Both the position numbers and the translations under genes were made by a program. Below are positions 16,890 to 25,206 of a DNA stretch of 64,000 bases, in pieces; within the stretch, counting starts at the first letter, position 1; the number at the start of each line of letters is the position of its first letter. Origin of the DNA: Viridibacillus sp050279675 (GTDB taxonomy: Bacteria; Bacillota; Bacilli; Bacillales_A; Planococcaceae); contig NZ_JBNNUK010000010.1 of the NCBI RefSeq assembly GCF_050279675.1, forward strand, positions 1-64,000. The letters are read 5' to 3'. Below the pieces are notes generated by a model, which was not told the DNA's origin, ran no database searches, and saw nothing but the letters and a program-made list of their open reading frames with translations.

Positions 16890-17144
16890 CTAATAATTTG
16901 TGGGCCTTTGCATTGGTTGGTCATTGGTCACAGTTAATATGTTATCTAGTAAGCGAATATCTTTTCGAACATCTTCAAGTTCAGTATCTACTTCTGTAAG
17001 TGAACGCTTTGAAGGTTTGTGTTCTTCGCCTTTTTCCACTTGTACAAAAGCGACACGTTGTAATTCAGAGGATAGCTCATGTACTTTTTTCGCTAATATG
17101 CTTTTCAGTTTTACTGCTTCTGCTAATGTAATAGCTCCTACTAT
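16890..17144 (-). CDS. DIP1984/DUF6847-like protein without a standard start codon
   Basis: An open frame of about 84 codons ending in TAG, encoding a highly charged helical protein (ITLAEAVKLKSILAKKVHEL, RSLTEVDTELEDVRKDIRLL). It resembles the short DIP1984/DUF6847 family, function unknown. AAGGAGG (17149-17155) overlaps the stop region of the upstream gene, so the two are one operon. No ATG, GTG or TTG lies in a usable position: seven bases after the ribosome-binding site the codon is GTA, with ATA just before it and ATT (17130-17132) four codons later. Either ATT or ATA initiates, or a GTG has mutated to GTA. The end given is the ATA. Confidence 0.6.
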   Translation of the reverse strand: MVGAITLAEAVKLKSILAKKVHELSSELQRVAFVQVEKGEEHKPSKRSLTEVDTELEDVRKDIRLLDNILTVTNDQPMQRPTNY

Positions 17145-17153
17145 AAAACCTCC

Positions 17154-17846
17154 TTAAATTTCAAGAGATTGTTGAGCATTGAATAATAGACCTGTTGTGA
17201 AGTCGCCGCCATGCACTTGTGAGAACATTTTGCCTGCAGCCGCTAATAATGCAATGCTATTTTCAATAGACAAAGATGGACGTAAATAGAACACTTGAAG
17301 TGCTTCGGTCGTGTTCTCTGTCACAGCTGTCCGTTTCGAATCAACAAAGGGGCTACCAAAAGGTCCTTTTGCATCTGACGTAACAATAATATTATGTAGC
17401 GAATTAAAGCGGCCATTTAATCCTTCATAGCCCGTTTCCTTATCACCAAGAGATACAGTCAAATTACCATCTAAATTTTCAATATCATATATTCCAACTG
17501 GCATTTCGTATTGTAATGAAAAGAAATTATTTACATCTACCGCTGAATGAAATGGCGCGATGTAGTTTTGCTTGGCAATACGACGCATCAAACTTTCAGC
17601 GGAGTGACGGTAGCGATTTGGATCAGCACCAAGCGCTTTCCAAAGTTTACGCCATTCAGAAATACCAGCACGCTCAGTTACAGGGCTGTCCTGTAATTCT
17701 AGAAATAAGTTTTCTTGATATAACTGTGTACGTCCTTTAATCATTTGAGGAGATTCAGACACGACAATTTTGGTATAATGGATAATGCCGATTTTAAAGT
17801 CTGGTACTTTGTTAAGTAAAGTAGAATCTAGTGCAACTTTTATCAT
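17154..17846 (-). CDS. B3/B4 domain protein (PheT-like editing fold)
   Basis: 230 residues from ATG 17846, preceded by AGGTG; a GTG nine bases earlier is also possible. The whole protein matches the B3/B4 domain found in the beta subunit of phenylalanyl-tRNA synthetase (VTERAGISEWRKLWKALG, MPVGIYDIENLDGNL). Free-standing B3/B4 proteins may clear mischarged tRNAs or bind nucleic acids, but the role of this group is not established. Cytoplasmic. Followed by the start-less small gene 10 nt on. Confidence 0.8.
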   Translation of the reverse strand: MIKVALDSTLLNKVPDFKIGIIHYTKIVVSESPQMIKGRTQLYQENLFLELQDSPVTERAGISEWRKLWKALGADPNRYRHSAESLMRRIAKQNYIAPFHSAVDVNNFFSLQYEMPVGIYDIENLDGNLTVSLGDKETGYEGLNGRFNSLHNIIVTSDAKGPFGSPFVDSKRTAVTENTTEALQVFYLRPSLSIENSIALLAAAGKMFSQVHGGDFTTGLLFNAQQSLEI

Positions 17847-17905
17847 GAACATCACCTATATTTTGTATTTTCACAAGTGTAACATATAGAAAGGAGTAGA
17901 ACCAA

Positions 17906-19042
17906 GTGATTGTCAACGACTTGCAAGAAGAGCTGATTGAGTATGCAAAAACCATTGGCATAGATAAAATTGGTTTTACATCCGCTGCACCATTTATTGA
18001 GTTAAAGAACTTATTACTTCGCCAGCAGGAGCTTAATTTTCAATCCGGCTTTGAAGAATCTGATATTGAAAAACGTACTGAACCAGCCCTATTACTAGAA
18101 GAGGCACAGAGTATTATTGCTATCGCAATTGCTTATCCATCACGAATGGAAAATGCACCTAAAGGTAAGCGGGGTGAGCGCAGAGGTATTTTCTGCCGAG
18201 CGTCATGGGGAATGGATTATCATACAGTGCTTCGCGAAAAATTAGCGTTACTTGAAGTATTTCTACAGGAAAAAGTTCCGCACGCTAAAATGCGTTCAAT
18301 GGTGGATACAGGAGAGTTATCTGATCGTGCTGTAGCCGAACGAGCTGGCATTGGATGGAGTGCAAAAAATTGCTCAATCATAACTCCAGAATTCGGTTCT
18401 TACGTTTATCTAGGAGAAATGATTACGAATATCCCATTCGCTCCAGATGCACCAATGACTGACCAATGTGGGGATTGTACGCTGTGTATTGATGTATGCC
18501 CTACAGGTGCCATAGTACAAGCAGGTCAATTGAACTCGAACCGCTGTGTAGCATTTTTGACGCAAACAAAAGGGTTTTTACCCGACGAGTATCGTACAAA
18601 AATCGGTAATCGAATTTATGGCTGTGATACTTGCCAAACGGTTTGTCCAAAGAATAAAGGCAAACTTAATTGGCTACATGATGCCTTTAAGCCAGATCCT
18701 GAAATTGCGAAACCTCTACTTGAACCGTTATTAACTATTTCAAATAAGGAATTCAAAGCGAAATTCGGCTATATTTCTGGTTCCTGGAGAGGGAAGAAGC
18801 CAATTCAGCGTAATGCTATTATTGCTCTTGCTCATTTCAAAGAAGAATCTACCATGCCAAAATTGATTGAAGTTTTACAGAATGACGAACGTCCAGTAAT
18901 TCGTGGAACCGCTGCATGGGCTATTGGTAAAATGGGTGTAGTAGAAGCAAAAGAAATTTTACAGATAGCACTACAAAAAGAACAGGATCCTGAGGTTATA
19001 ATAGAAATAGAAAAAGGATTAGCCTTTTTAGCACAAAAATAA
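17906..19042 (+). CDS. queG: Epoxyqueuosine reductase QueG
   Basis: 378 residues. Catalyses the last step of queuosine synthesis, reducing epoxyqueuosine in tRNA with cobalamin and two [4Fe-4S] clusters. Visible are the cobalamin/active-site segment SMVDTGELSDRAVAERAGIG, two ferredoxin-type motifs (CGDCTLCIDVCPTGA and CDTCQTVCPKNKG), and C-terminal HEAT-like repeats (~300-375) with which the enzyme holds tRNA. GTG start with AAAGGAG upstream. The next gene, trmL, also modifies tRNA anticodon position 34, so the pair forms a wobble-base modification unit. Confidence 0.95.
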   Translation: MIVNDLQEELIEYAKTIGIDKIGFTSAAPFIELKNLLLRQQELNFQSGFEESDIEKRTEPALLLEEAQSIIAIAIAYPSRMENAPKGKRGERRGIFCRASWGMDYHTVLREKLALLEVFLQEKVPHAKMRSMVDTGELSDRAVAERAGIGWSAKNCSIITPEFGSYVYLGEMITNIPFAPDAPMTDQCGDCTLCIDVCPTGAIVQAGQLNSNRCVAFLTQTKGFLPDEYRTKIGNRIYGCDTCQTVCPKNKGKLNWLHDAFKPDPEIAKPLLEPLLTISNKEFKAKFGYISGSWRGKKPIQRNAIIALAHFKEESTMPKLIEVLQNDERPVIRGTAAWAIGKMGVVEAKEILQIALQKEQDPEVIIEIEKGLAFLAQK

Positions 19043-19056
19043 AGGAAGTGTCAAAG

Positions 19057-19530
19057 TTGTCTTTGCATATCGTTTTATATCAACCAGAAATTCCAGCTAA
19101 CACTGGTAATATCGCTAGAACTTGCGCAGGTACAAATACAAGCTTACATTTAATTCGTCCACTAGGGTTTTCGACGGACGACAAAATGTTAAAAAGAGCT
19201 GGATTAGATTATTGGCATAGCGTAAATATTACGTATTATGATTCAGCAGATGAATTTTTTGAAAAGAATGATGGTGGGTCATTTTATTATATTGAAACAT
19301 ATGGTGATAAAGCCTATTCAGATTTTGATTTTAGTAACCAAGATGAAGAGATTTTCTTTATTTTTGGAAAGGAAACGACAGGAATTCCGATGGAGTTAAT
19401 AGAAGGAAACAAAGATCGTTGCTTGCGTATTCCACAAAGTGATCATATACGCTCATTAAATCTTTCAAATACTGCAGCTATTTTAATCTATGAAGCAATG
19501 CGCCAACAAAATTTCCCTGGCTTAAAATAA
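19057..19530 (+). CDS. trmL: tRNA (cytidine/uridine-34-2'-O)-methyltransferase TrmL
   Basis: 157 residues from TTG 19057, giving the family start SLHIVLYQPEIPANTGNIAR; the GTG at 19048 is only one base from the ribosome-binding site GGAAG and is rejected. SPOUT-knot motifs are clear: NTGNIARTC, FIFGKETTGIP and the knot RIPQSDHIRSLNLSNTAAI. It 2'-O-methylates the wobble nucleotide of tRNA-Leu isoacceptors. Six bases downstream of queG, so co-transcribed. Confidence 0.93.
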   Translation: MSLHIVLYQPEIPANTGNIARTCAGTNTSLHLIRPLGFSTDDKMLKRAGLDYWHSVNITYYDSADEFFEKNDGGSFYYIETYGDKAYSDFDFSNQDEEIFFIFGKETTGIPMELIEGNKDRCLRIPQSDHIRSLNLSNTAAILIYEAMRQQNFPGLK

Positions 19531-19567
19531 AAAAAGGACAGCCTATAAGTAGGTTGTCCTTTTTTAT
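19530..19567 (+). terminator. Terminator after trmL
   Basis: AAAAAGGACAGCCTA / TAGGTTGTCCTTTTT hairpin with a TAAG loop; bidirectional. Confidence 0.88.
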
Positions 19568-19575
19568 ACGATGTA

Positions 19576-19671
19576 TTATTTTTCAGAAGTTCCTTGTTTG
19601 TCTTCATAACCTGCAGTGAAAATTGCAGTTAAGAATGCTACACAAACACCAAGAATTAAAATTAATTTCAT
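19576..19671 (-). CDS. Small single-span membrane protein, 31 residues
   Basis: MKLILILGVCVAFLTAIF followed by a short charged tail (AGYEDKQGTSEK). The ATG has AGGAGGG nine bases upstream and the stop lies next to the bidirectional terminator at 19530-19567, as expected for a real gene. One hydrophobic helix, with the charged end probably outside. Function unknown. Confidence 0.6.
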   Translation of the reverse strand: MKLILILGVCVAFLTAIFTAGYEDKQGTSEK

Positions 19672-19868
19672 GGAAGTACCCTCCTCATGTTTATAAAAAG
19701 TTCTTTATCAAGTATAGCCTACTTTATATAAAAATGAAATATTCGCAGTTATAAAATTATGGCAGAAATCGTTCTTTATTATTTGCAAAGAACATATTAA
19801 TCGAATAGGATGAAAGAAAGGTGCTAATAATTCATAAGTAATGCATTTTTGTTAAAGGAGCGGATAAT

Positions 19869-20045
19869 ATGGATAACAATGAAAAGCAACCAGAAAACGG
19901 CTCAATGGCAACTTCTATGGAGGAGCTTAAACAATTAGGCAAGCAAATGGATAAAATGCGTGATGGTGAGGAGCTTGAGCGTGATGGTCGCATACAAGAT
20001 CCTGTCCAGTCAGATAAAGCACCATCAATTCATCCACGTGATTAA
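19869..20045 (+). CDS. Small hydrophilic protein, 58 residues
   Basis: Reads MDNNEKQPENGSMATSMEEL, then a charged helix (KQLGKQMDKMRDGEELERDG) and a proline-containing tail. AAAGGAG lies eight bases before the ATG and a terminator follows directly, so it is a complete monocistronic gene. Predicted soluble, cytoplasmic, coiled-coil-like. I do not recognise a family with a known function. Confidence 0.65.
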   Translation: MDNNEKQPENGSMATSMEELKQLGKQMDKMRDGEELERDGRIQDPVQSDKAPSIHPRD

Positions 20046-20084
20046 AAAATGCCCATTGCATCTAAATATGCAGTGGGTATTTTT
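20046..20084. terminator. Convergent terminator
   Basis: ATGCCCATTGCAT / ATGCAGTGGGTAT hairpin between A and T runs, ending the 58-residue gene and the minus-strand purine permease. Confidence 0.8.
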
Positions 20085-20092
20085 GCGAATGA

Positions 20093-21382
20093 TTAAGATA
20101 AGAAAGTTAATTGGAATGCAAATAAAATAGCAAATACATAAAGCAACGGATGCACTTTTTTTGCCTCGCCTTTCGCTATTTTTAGAATAGGGTAAGAGAT
20201 AAATCCGAAGGCAATTCCTGTCGCAATACTTGAAGTAAGCGGCATGATTAAAAATGCCGGGAAAGCCTCTTCAAATTTCTCCCATTCGATTTCTTTAATA
20301 GAACCAATCATCAACGTACCCACAATGATTAATATGGGTGAAGTAATCGCAGAAACTCCTGAAATAGCACTAACTAAAGGTCCAAAGAATGAAGCAGCGA
20401 CGAATAGAATAGCGACAGTTAAACTCGTTAAGCCTGTACGACCACCAGCAGCAACCCCAGCAGAAGATTCAATAAATGCCGTAGTTGGACTTGTCCCAAA
20501 CATCGCACCAAAAGTTGTAGCAACTGAGTCTGCTAACAATGCTTTGCGAGCGCGTGGTAATTTACCATTCTTCATTAAACCCGCTTGTTTCGCAACCCCA
20601 ATCATAGTCCCAGTCGTATCAAATAGTGTAACTAAGATGAACGAAAATACAACGCCGTATAATCCATAAGAAATAACCTGGCCGATAGCTTCAATCGGAT
20701 TCCAGACTAATATGCCTTCAGGAAGATGAGGAACTGCAACCACCTTTTCAATATGTAATTGATTTGTTAAAGTTGCAACAATACCTGTAGTAAACATACC
20801 GATAAATAGGGCACCACTGACATTGCGTACTATTAAAATGACAGTAACAAATAAACCGAATAATGTTAGTAGCACGCCGGGAGAAGTTAAATCACCTAGC
20901 ATCACTAAGTTACTTTCACTATCGACAATAATATTCCCCATACGCAAGCCTAGGAAAGCAATAAATAAACCAATACCGGCAGCAATTGCCCGTTTTAAAT
21001 TTTCAGGAATTGCTAAAATAAGTTTTTCACGCAGTGGTGTTAGTGATAACAGAACGAAAATAATACCTGATACGAAAACAGCAGCAAAACCAGTTAAATA
21101 ATCAATATTACCTTCCGATGATACGACGATTGAATAAGTAAAATATGCATTTAACCCAATACTTGGCCCGATAACGAGTGGATAATTCGCAAATAGCGAC
21201 ATCCATAAAGTACCTATAACGATGGCAATTATTGTCGCTATGAAAACTTGGTCAAGTGGAACCCCAGATGCAGATAACATACTTGGATTCACAACAACAA
21301 TGTATATCATAGTAAAGAATGTAGTTATTCCTGCTATAAGTTCAGTCTTAACATTCGTTTCATTTTCCTTTAAACGAAACAT
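20093..21382 (-). CDS. NCS2-family purine permease (PbuG/PbuO type)
   Basis: 429 residues from ATG 21382, which follows GAAGG; an upstream in-frame start would add 41 hydrophilic residues with no ribosome-binding site. Twelve or more membrane helices of the AzgA-like NCS2 group, with the N-terminal signature ELIAGITTFFTMIYIVVVNP and GPSIGLNAYF, and FGTSPTTAFIESSAGVAAGG between helices. Transports hypoxanthine, guanine or adenine with protons. No purine riboswitch is recognisable upstream, in contrast to B. subtilis pbuG. Confidence 0.9.
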   Translation of the reverse strand: MFRLKENETNVKTELIAGITTFFTMIYIVVVNPSMLSASGVPLDQVFIATIIAIVIGTLWMSLFANYPLVIGPSIGLNAYFTYSIVVSSEGNIDYLTGFAAVFVSGIIFVLLSLTPLREKLILAIPENLKRAIAAGIGLFIAFLGLRMGNIIVDSESNLVMLGDLTSPGVLLTLFGLFVTVILIVRNVSGALFIGMFTTGIVATLTNQLHIEKVVAVPHLPEGILVWNPIEAIGQVISYGLYGVVFSFILVTLFDTTGTMIGVAKQAGLMKNGKLPRARKALLADSVATTFGAMFGTSPTTAFIESSAGVAAGGRTGLTSLTVAILFVAASFFGPLVSAISGVSAITSPILIIVGTLMIGSIKEIEWEKFEEAFPAFLIMPLTSSIATGIAFGFISYPILKIAKGEAKKVHPLLYVFAILFAFQLTFLS

Positions 21383-21576
21383 TTTAATACCTTCTTTCTT
21401 GGAAGTGAACGATTTTGATGATGTGAAATATGTTATTTGTGCATATTCGAGAAATAACAAGGGTTTATTAATGATTTCTATTTGAGGAATCAACTCTTTT
21501 CCCAAAGTCTTTATTCTCGAAAAAATTTGATTACATTTGTATAATGAAATTAATCAATTAGAAGGAGTTGTGCGAT

Positions 21577-22410
21577 GTGTTGAATATTACATCTACAAAA
21601 ACACTACATAACGGCGTAGAAATGCCACGTTTTGGCCTTGGTGTGTACAAAATGACTGATCGTGATGAAGCAATTCAAGCGATGACCACTGCAATTGATG
21701 CAGGGTATATGGCAATTGACACAGCTTCACTATATAACAATGAAGTAGAGGTCGGGGAAGCAGTCAAAGCTTCTAATGTAAAACGTGAAGATTTATTCAT
21801 TACATCAAAAGTTTGGAACACTGATCAGGGCTATGATGAAACTTTACGCGCTTTCGAGACTTCATTAAAGAAATTAGATATGGATTACTTAGATTTATAT
21901 TTAACTCACTGGGCGGTTCCTGATAAATTCAAAGACACATATCGTGCGATTGAACGCTTATATGATGAAAAGCTACTTCGCGCAACAGGTGTTTCTAACC
22001 ATCAAATTCACCATCTAGAAGAAATATTTGCTACAGCCAATGTCAAACCAATGGTCAACCAGATTGAAGTACACCCATACTTAACACAAGTAGAAGTACG
22101 TGACTTCTGTACAGCAAATGACATCGCCGTTACAGCATGGTCTCCATTAGCTAGAGGTAAAACCATAGATGATGAAACTATCACTAGTATTGGCCAAAAA
22201 TACGGAAAATCTGCAGCACATGTAGTCATTCGTTGGCATTTGCAATTGGGCAATATTGTTATTCCGAAATCAGTAACACCAAGTCGTATAAAAGCAAATG
22301 CTCAAGTATTCGATTTCGAACTTACAAACGAAGACATGCAACTAATTAGCGCACTAAACAAGGACGAAAGAACAGGAGCAGATCCGGATAACTTTAGTTT
22401 TAAATTTTAA
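21577..22410 (+). CDS. Aldo-keto reductase
   Basis: 277 residues, complete (beta/alpha)8 barrel. The catalytic tetrad is readable: Asp and Tyr in AIDTASLYNNE, Lys in FITSKVW and His in LYLTHW. The NADPH-binding end is IPKSVTPSRIKAN. Resembles B. subtilis YvgN/YtbE-type reductases acting on methylglyoxal and other aldehydes. GTG 21577 is chosen because AAGGAG lies nine bases ahead; TTG 21580 is an alternative. Single gene with a strong terminator. Confidence 0.9.
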   Translation: MLNITSTKTLHNGVEMPRFGLGVYKMTDRDEAIQAMTTAIDAGYMAIDTASLYNNEVEVGEAVKASNVKREDLFITSKVWNTDQGYDETLRAFETSLKKLDMDYLDLYLTHWAVPDKFKDTYRAIERLYDEKLLRATGVSNHQIHHLEEIFATANVKPMVNQIEVHPYLTQVEVRDFCTANDIAVTAWSPLARGKTIDDETITSIGQKYGKSAAHVVIRWHLQLGNIVIPKSVTPSRIKANAQVFDFELTNEDMQLISALNKDERTGADPDNFSFKF

Positions 22411-22499
22411 TGTTGAAGGCTTTCGCTAAGTTGCAACTTGGTAACGCTTGAAACGTATATTTAGGTACGCTTTAGGGAATGTGTTAGAAGAAAAAATAA

Positions 22500-22548
22500 T
22501 AAAAAACGCGAGAAGAAAATGTTGTGTTTTCTTCTCGCGTTTTTTTAT
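22500..22548 (+). terminator. Terminator after the aldo-keto reductase
   Basis: AAAAAACGCGAGAAGAAAA / TTTTCTTCTCGCGTTTTTTT, a long stem with a short loop. Confidence 0.9.
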
Positions 22549-22558
22549 TTTATTGCTT

Positions 22559-23335
22559 GAGAAGCGCCAAAGCGGGAGTGAGAAGAGCTAAAGCCAGCGA
22601 GTAGCGTCAAAGCCAGAGCAAGTAGAGCTAAAGCCCGAGTGAGTAGCGCCAAAGCCAGCGAGTAGCGCCAAAGCCCGAGCGAGTAGCGCCAAAGCCCGAG
22701 TGAGAAGCGCCAAAGCGGTAGTGAGTAGAGCTAAAGCCAGCGAGAAGCGCCAAAGCGGTAGTGAGTAGAGCTAAAGCCAGAGCGAGTAGCGCTAAAGCCC
22801 GAGTGAGAAGCGCCAAAGCGGTAGTGAGTAGAGCTAAAGTCAGTGAGTAGCGCCAAAGCCAGAGCGAGTAGAGCTAAAGCCAAAGTGAGTAACGCTAAAG
22901 CCAGCGAGTAGCGCCGAAGCGGTAGTGAGTAGAGCTAAAGCCAGCGAGTAGCGCCAAAGCCAGAGCAAGTAGCGCTAAAGTCTGAGTGAGAAGCGCCAAA
23001 GAGGGAGTGAGAAGAGCTAAAGCCAGAGCGAGTAGCGCCAAAGAGGGAGTGAGAAGAGCTATAGCCAGCGAGTAGCGCTAAAGCCCGAGTGAGAAGCGCC
23101 AAAGCGGTAGTGAGAAGAGCTAAAGCCAGAGCGAGTAGCGCCAAAGCGGTAGTGAGTAGAGCTAAAACCCGAGTGAGAAGCGCCAAAGCCAGCGAGTAGA
23201 GCTAAAGCCAAAGTGAGTAGCGCCAAAGCCAGAGCGAGTAGCGCTAAAGCCCGAGTGAGTAGCGCCAAAGCGAGAGTGAGAAGAGCTAAAGCCAAAGTGA
23301 GTAGCGCTAAATCCAAAGCAAGTAACACCAATCCC
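22559..23335. repeat. Imperfect 21/19-bp tandem array, about 37 units
   Basis: Contiguous units of the form GAG(T/A)AG(C/A)GC(C/T)AAAGC plus 5 or 7 variable bases. I count 37 units, 29 of 21 bp and 8 of 19 bp, and a degenerate last one. Two core types alternate, GCGCCAAAGC and GAGCTAAAGC, often as a ~40-bp dimer (for example GCGCCAAAGCGGTAGT followed by GAGCTAAAGCC). There are no spacers, so it is not CRISPR. The 19-bp units shift any reading frame, so the array is not coding even though 21 bp equals seven codons. It lies between two convergent genes. Confidence 0.9.
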
Positions 23336-23401
23336 TACCCAAATTTCCCAATAAAAAAGTACCTCCAAGCAATAAACCGCTCAGAGATACTATGTTAATA
23401 T

Positions 23402-24247
23402 TTATTGATCAATAATCTCCATTTTCTTATCTGTAAATGGATGAGCAAATTGGAGTTTTCTTGCATGTAGAGAATAATCGCCAGATGCAGTTTCTCTTGC
23501 GTCATATAAAGTATCTCCTACAATAGGATGACCGATATGTGAAAGGTGTACACGAATTTGATGCGTACGTCCAGTTTCTAATACTAGGTTGACGATTGTT
23601 GAATATTGCAGATGACGTACGACTTCAAAGTTCGTAATAGCCATTTGACCTTCGGGAGCTACGCGTCGGCGAGTACCATGGTGGCGGTCTTTGGCAATGG
23701 CTTCACGGATTGTCCCTTTGCGCTCTTTCATATGACCTTGAACTTCTGCTTCATATACACGAAGGATTTTCTTCTCTTCTAGCAAACGGTCGAAAATGGA
23801 TTTTGCGATTGGGTGTTTTGCAACTAGTAAAAGCCCAGCTGTACCTTGGTCTAGTCGATGAACATGCTCCGCGTATACTCCACCTTGTTCTTGTATATAT
23901 TTCATAACATGATTCATACAAGTAAAGCGATCCCAAACGTCATTTGGATGTGTAGCCATACCTTTTGGTTTAGAAACGATTAAGCAATGTGGATCTTCGT
24001 ATACTACATTAACTTCACATTCACGAGTTGCCTCATATGAAGATTCTGGTACATCCATAGTTATGACAATTTCCATACCTTTTGGACGAGGGTCTTTCCA
24101 TTGTAGAAGTTCGCCGTTTGTATCTGAGATGGCTTTTGTCATGCGTAATTCATGTACAGTTTTTTTACCTAGCTTCCATTGTTCACGTAGTAGTTCTTCG
24201 ATAGTTTGGTTATCTTGTAGAATAGTGAATGTCCAAGATTGTTTCAT
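23402..24247 (-). CDS. RluA/RluD-family RNA pseudouridine synthase
   Basis: 281 residues. The catalytic Asp133 sits in HVHRLDQGTAGLLLVAK, the family signature, followed by the conserved ETGRTHQIRVHLSHIGHPIVGD segment. N-terminal ~70 residues form a degenerate S4-like region. It converts a specific uridine to pseudouridine in rRNA or tRNA; the target position cannot be read from the sequence. It is one of several Bacillus paralogues (YjbO/YlyB/YhcT group). Confidence 0.9.
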   Translation of the reverse strand: MKQSWTFTILQDNQTIEELLREQWKLGKKTVHELRMTKAISDTNGELLQWKDPRPKGMEIVITMDVPESSYEATRECEVNVVYEDPHCLIVSKPKGMATHPNDVWDRFTCMNHVMKYIQEQGGVYAEHVHRLDQGTAGLLLVAKHPIAKSIFDRLLEEKKILRVYEAEVQGHMKERKGTIREAIAKDRHHGTRRRVAPEGQMAITNFEVVRHLQYSTIVNLVLETGRTHQIRVHLSHIGHPIVGDTLYDARETASGDYSLHARKLQFAHPFTDKKMEIIDQ

Positions 24248-24265
24248 TAATATTCCCCCATTAAA

Positions 24266-24302
24266 AAGAAGGATTATGTTGTTTGTACAACATAATCCTT
24301 TC
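24266..24302 (-). terminator. Terminator after the thioredoxin-like gene
   Basis: AAGGATTATGTTGT / ACAACATAATCCTT perfect stem with a 4-base loop, followed on the minus strand by CTTTTT. Confidence 0.88.
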
Positions 24303-24310
24303 TAGTTGTA

Positions 24311-24781
24311 TTATTTCACGAGATCAGTTTGTTTTAGGAATGCTTCGAAAGTAGCTTCGTCTGCATCGCCTTCCATACGTTGAATCTCTTTACCATCCTT
24401 AAAATAAGAAAGCGTTGGTGTGCCTTTGATGCCGTATTTGTCAAACAAATCATATTCAAGTAAGTTCAATTGATCAATGTGTACACCTAATTCTTTAGCT
24501 ATTGGCATTAATTTAGGTGTTGCAGCTTTACAATGTGTACACTCTGGACTGAAGAAGTATACCACTGCTGAGTCACCTTTAGATAGCTTTTTCTCAAGTT
24601 CTGTCGGTGTAATGATGTTTTGATAGTTTTTATCGCTAAGTAAATTAATTGTAGATTGTTTTAAATCGTCTTTGTCATAAAGGTTAGCTTTTAATTTTTC
24701 TTCATTTCCTTGATTGTTTAAGACGATGATTAGTCCAAATATGACAACAATTACGCCGGCAATGATTAGTAGCTTTTTCAA
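24311..24781 (-). CDS. Membrane-anchored thioredoxin-like protein (BdbA/BdbD-like partner)
   Basis: 156 residues: an uncleaved N-terminal membrane anchor (LLIIAGVIVVIFGLIIVL) and an extracytoplasmic thioredoxin fold with CxxC Cys81-Thr-His-Cys84 and the cis-proline segment GIKGTPTLSYF. The CTHC active site is closer to thioredoxins than to DsbA (CPHC). It overlaps the bdbC-like gene by 4 nt, so the two act together in disulfide exchange at the outer membrane face. Confidence 0.85.
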   Translation of the reverse strand: MKKLLIIAGVIVVIFGLIIVLNNQGNEEKLKANLYDKDDLKQSTINLLSDKNYQNIITPTELEKKLSKGDSAVVYFFSPECTHCKAATPKLMPIAKELGVHIDQLNLLEYDLFDKYGIKGTPTLSYFKDGKEIQRMEGDADEATFEAFLKQTDLVK

Positions 24782-25206
24782 TTATTTTCCTCCTTAGATG
24801 CTTTTAACATGTAAAAGCTTGCTCCTGCGATTAAGACGAATGCTGTTAATGCAAGGAATGGGATGGTAATGAAGCCAAACCAGTTGATGTATTGCCCTGT
24901 ACAAGGTACACGACCACATGTTATTGCAGAGCTAGATAAAAATTCGAATTTTTGAATACCATAATGGTAAATGGAAATACAGCCACCGATTATCGAGAAA
25001 ACAGCTAAAGTTACAGCAATACGTGCATTTTTTTGAATATAAGCAACTGTTGTGATGAGGACAATTGGGTACATTAAAATACGTTGATACCAACAAAGTT
25101 CACAAGGCTCGTACTGTTGAATTTCGGAAAAAAATAAGGAGCCTAGCATTGCGACCAATGAGACGATCCATATGAATAGTAAACTATTTTCAACTTTTTT
25201 TGACAT
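24778..25206 (-). CDS. bdbC: Disulfide bond formation protein BdbC (DsbB family)
   Basis: 142 residues, four membrane helices. Both cysteine pairs needed by DsbB-type quinone-dependent thiol oxidases are present: Cys35/Cys38 in CELCWYQR and Cys97/Cys102 in CGRVPC. It reoxidises its thioredoxin-like partner and passes electrons to quinone. AGGAG precedes the ATG. In Bacillus such pairs support competence and secreted disulfide proteins. Confidence 0.9.
   Translation of the reverse strand: MSKKVENSLLFIWIVSLVAMLGSLFFSEIQQYEPCELCWYQRILMYPIVLITTVAYIQKNARIAVTLAVFSIIGGCISIYHYGIQKFEFLSSSAITCGRVPCTGQYINWFGFITIPFLALTAFVLIAGASFYMLKASKEENN

Noticed and set aside
21383..21560. Purine riboswitch upstream of the NCS2 permease
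   Set aside because: The conserved riboswitch core and its terminal helix are not found on the minus strand; only AT-rich leader is visible.
22559..23335. CRISPR array or repeat-protein gene in the tandem array
   Set aside because: Units are contiguous with no unique spacers and no cas genes nearby; 19-bp units break the frame at least eight times, so leucine/alanine-rich frames on the minus strand are accidental.
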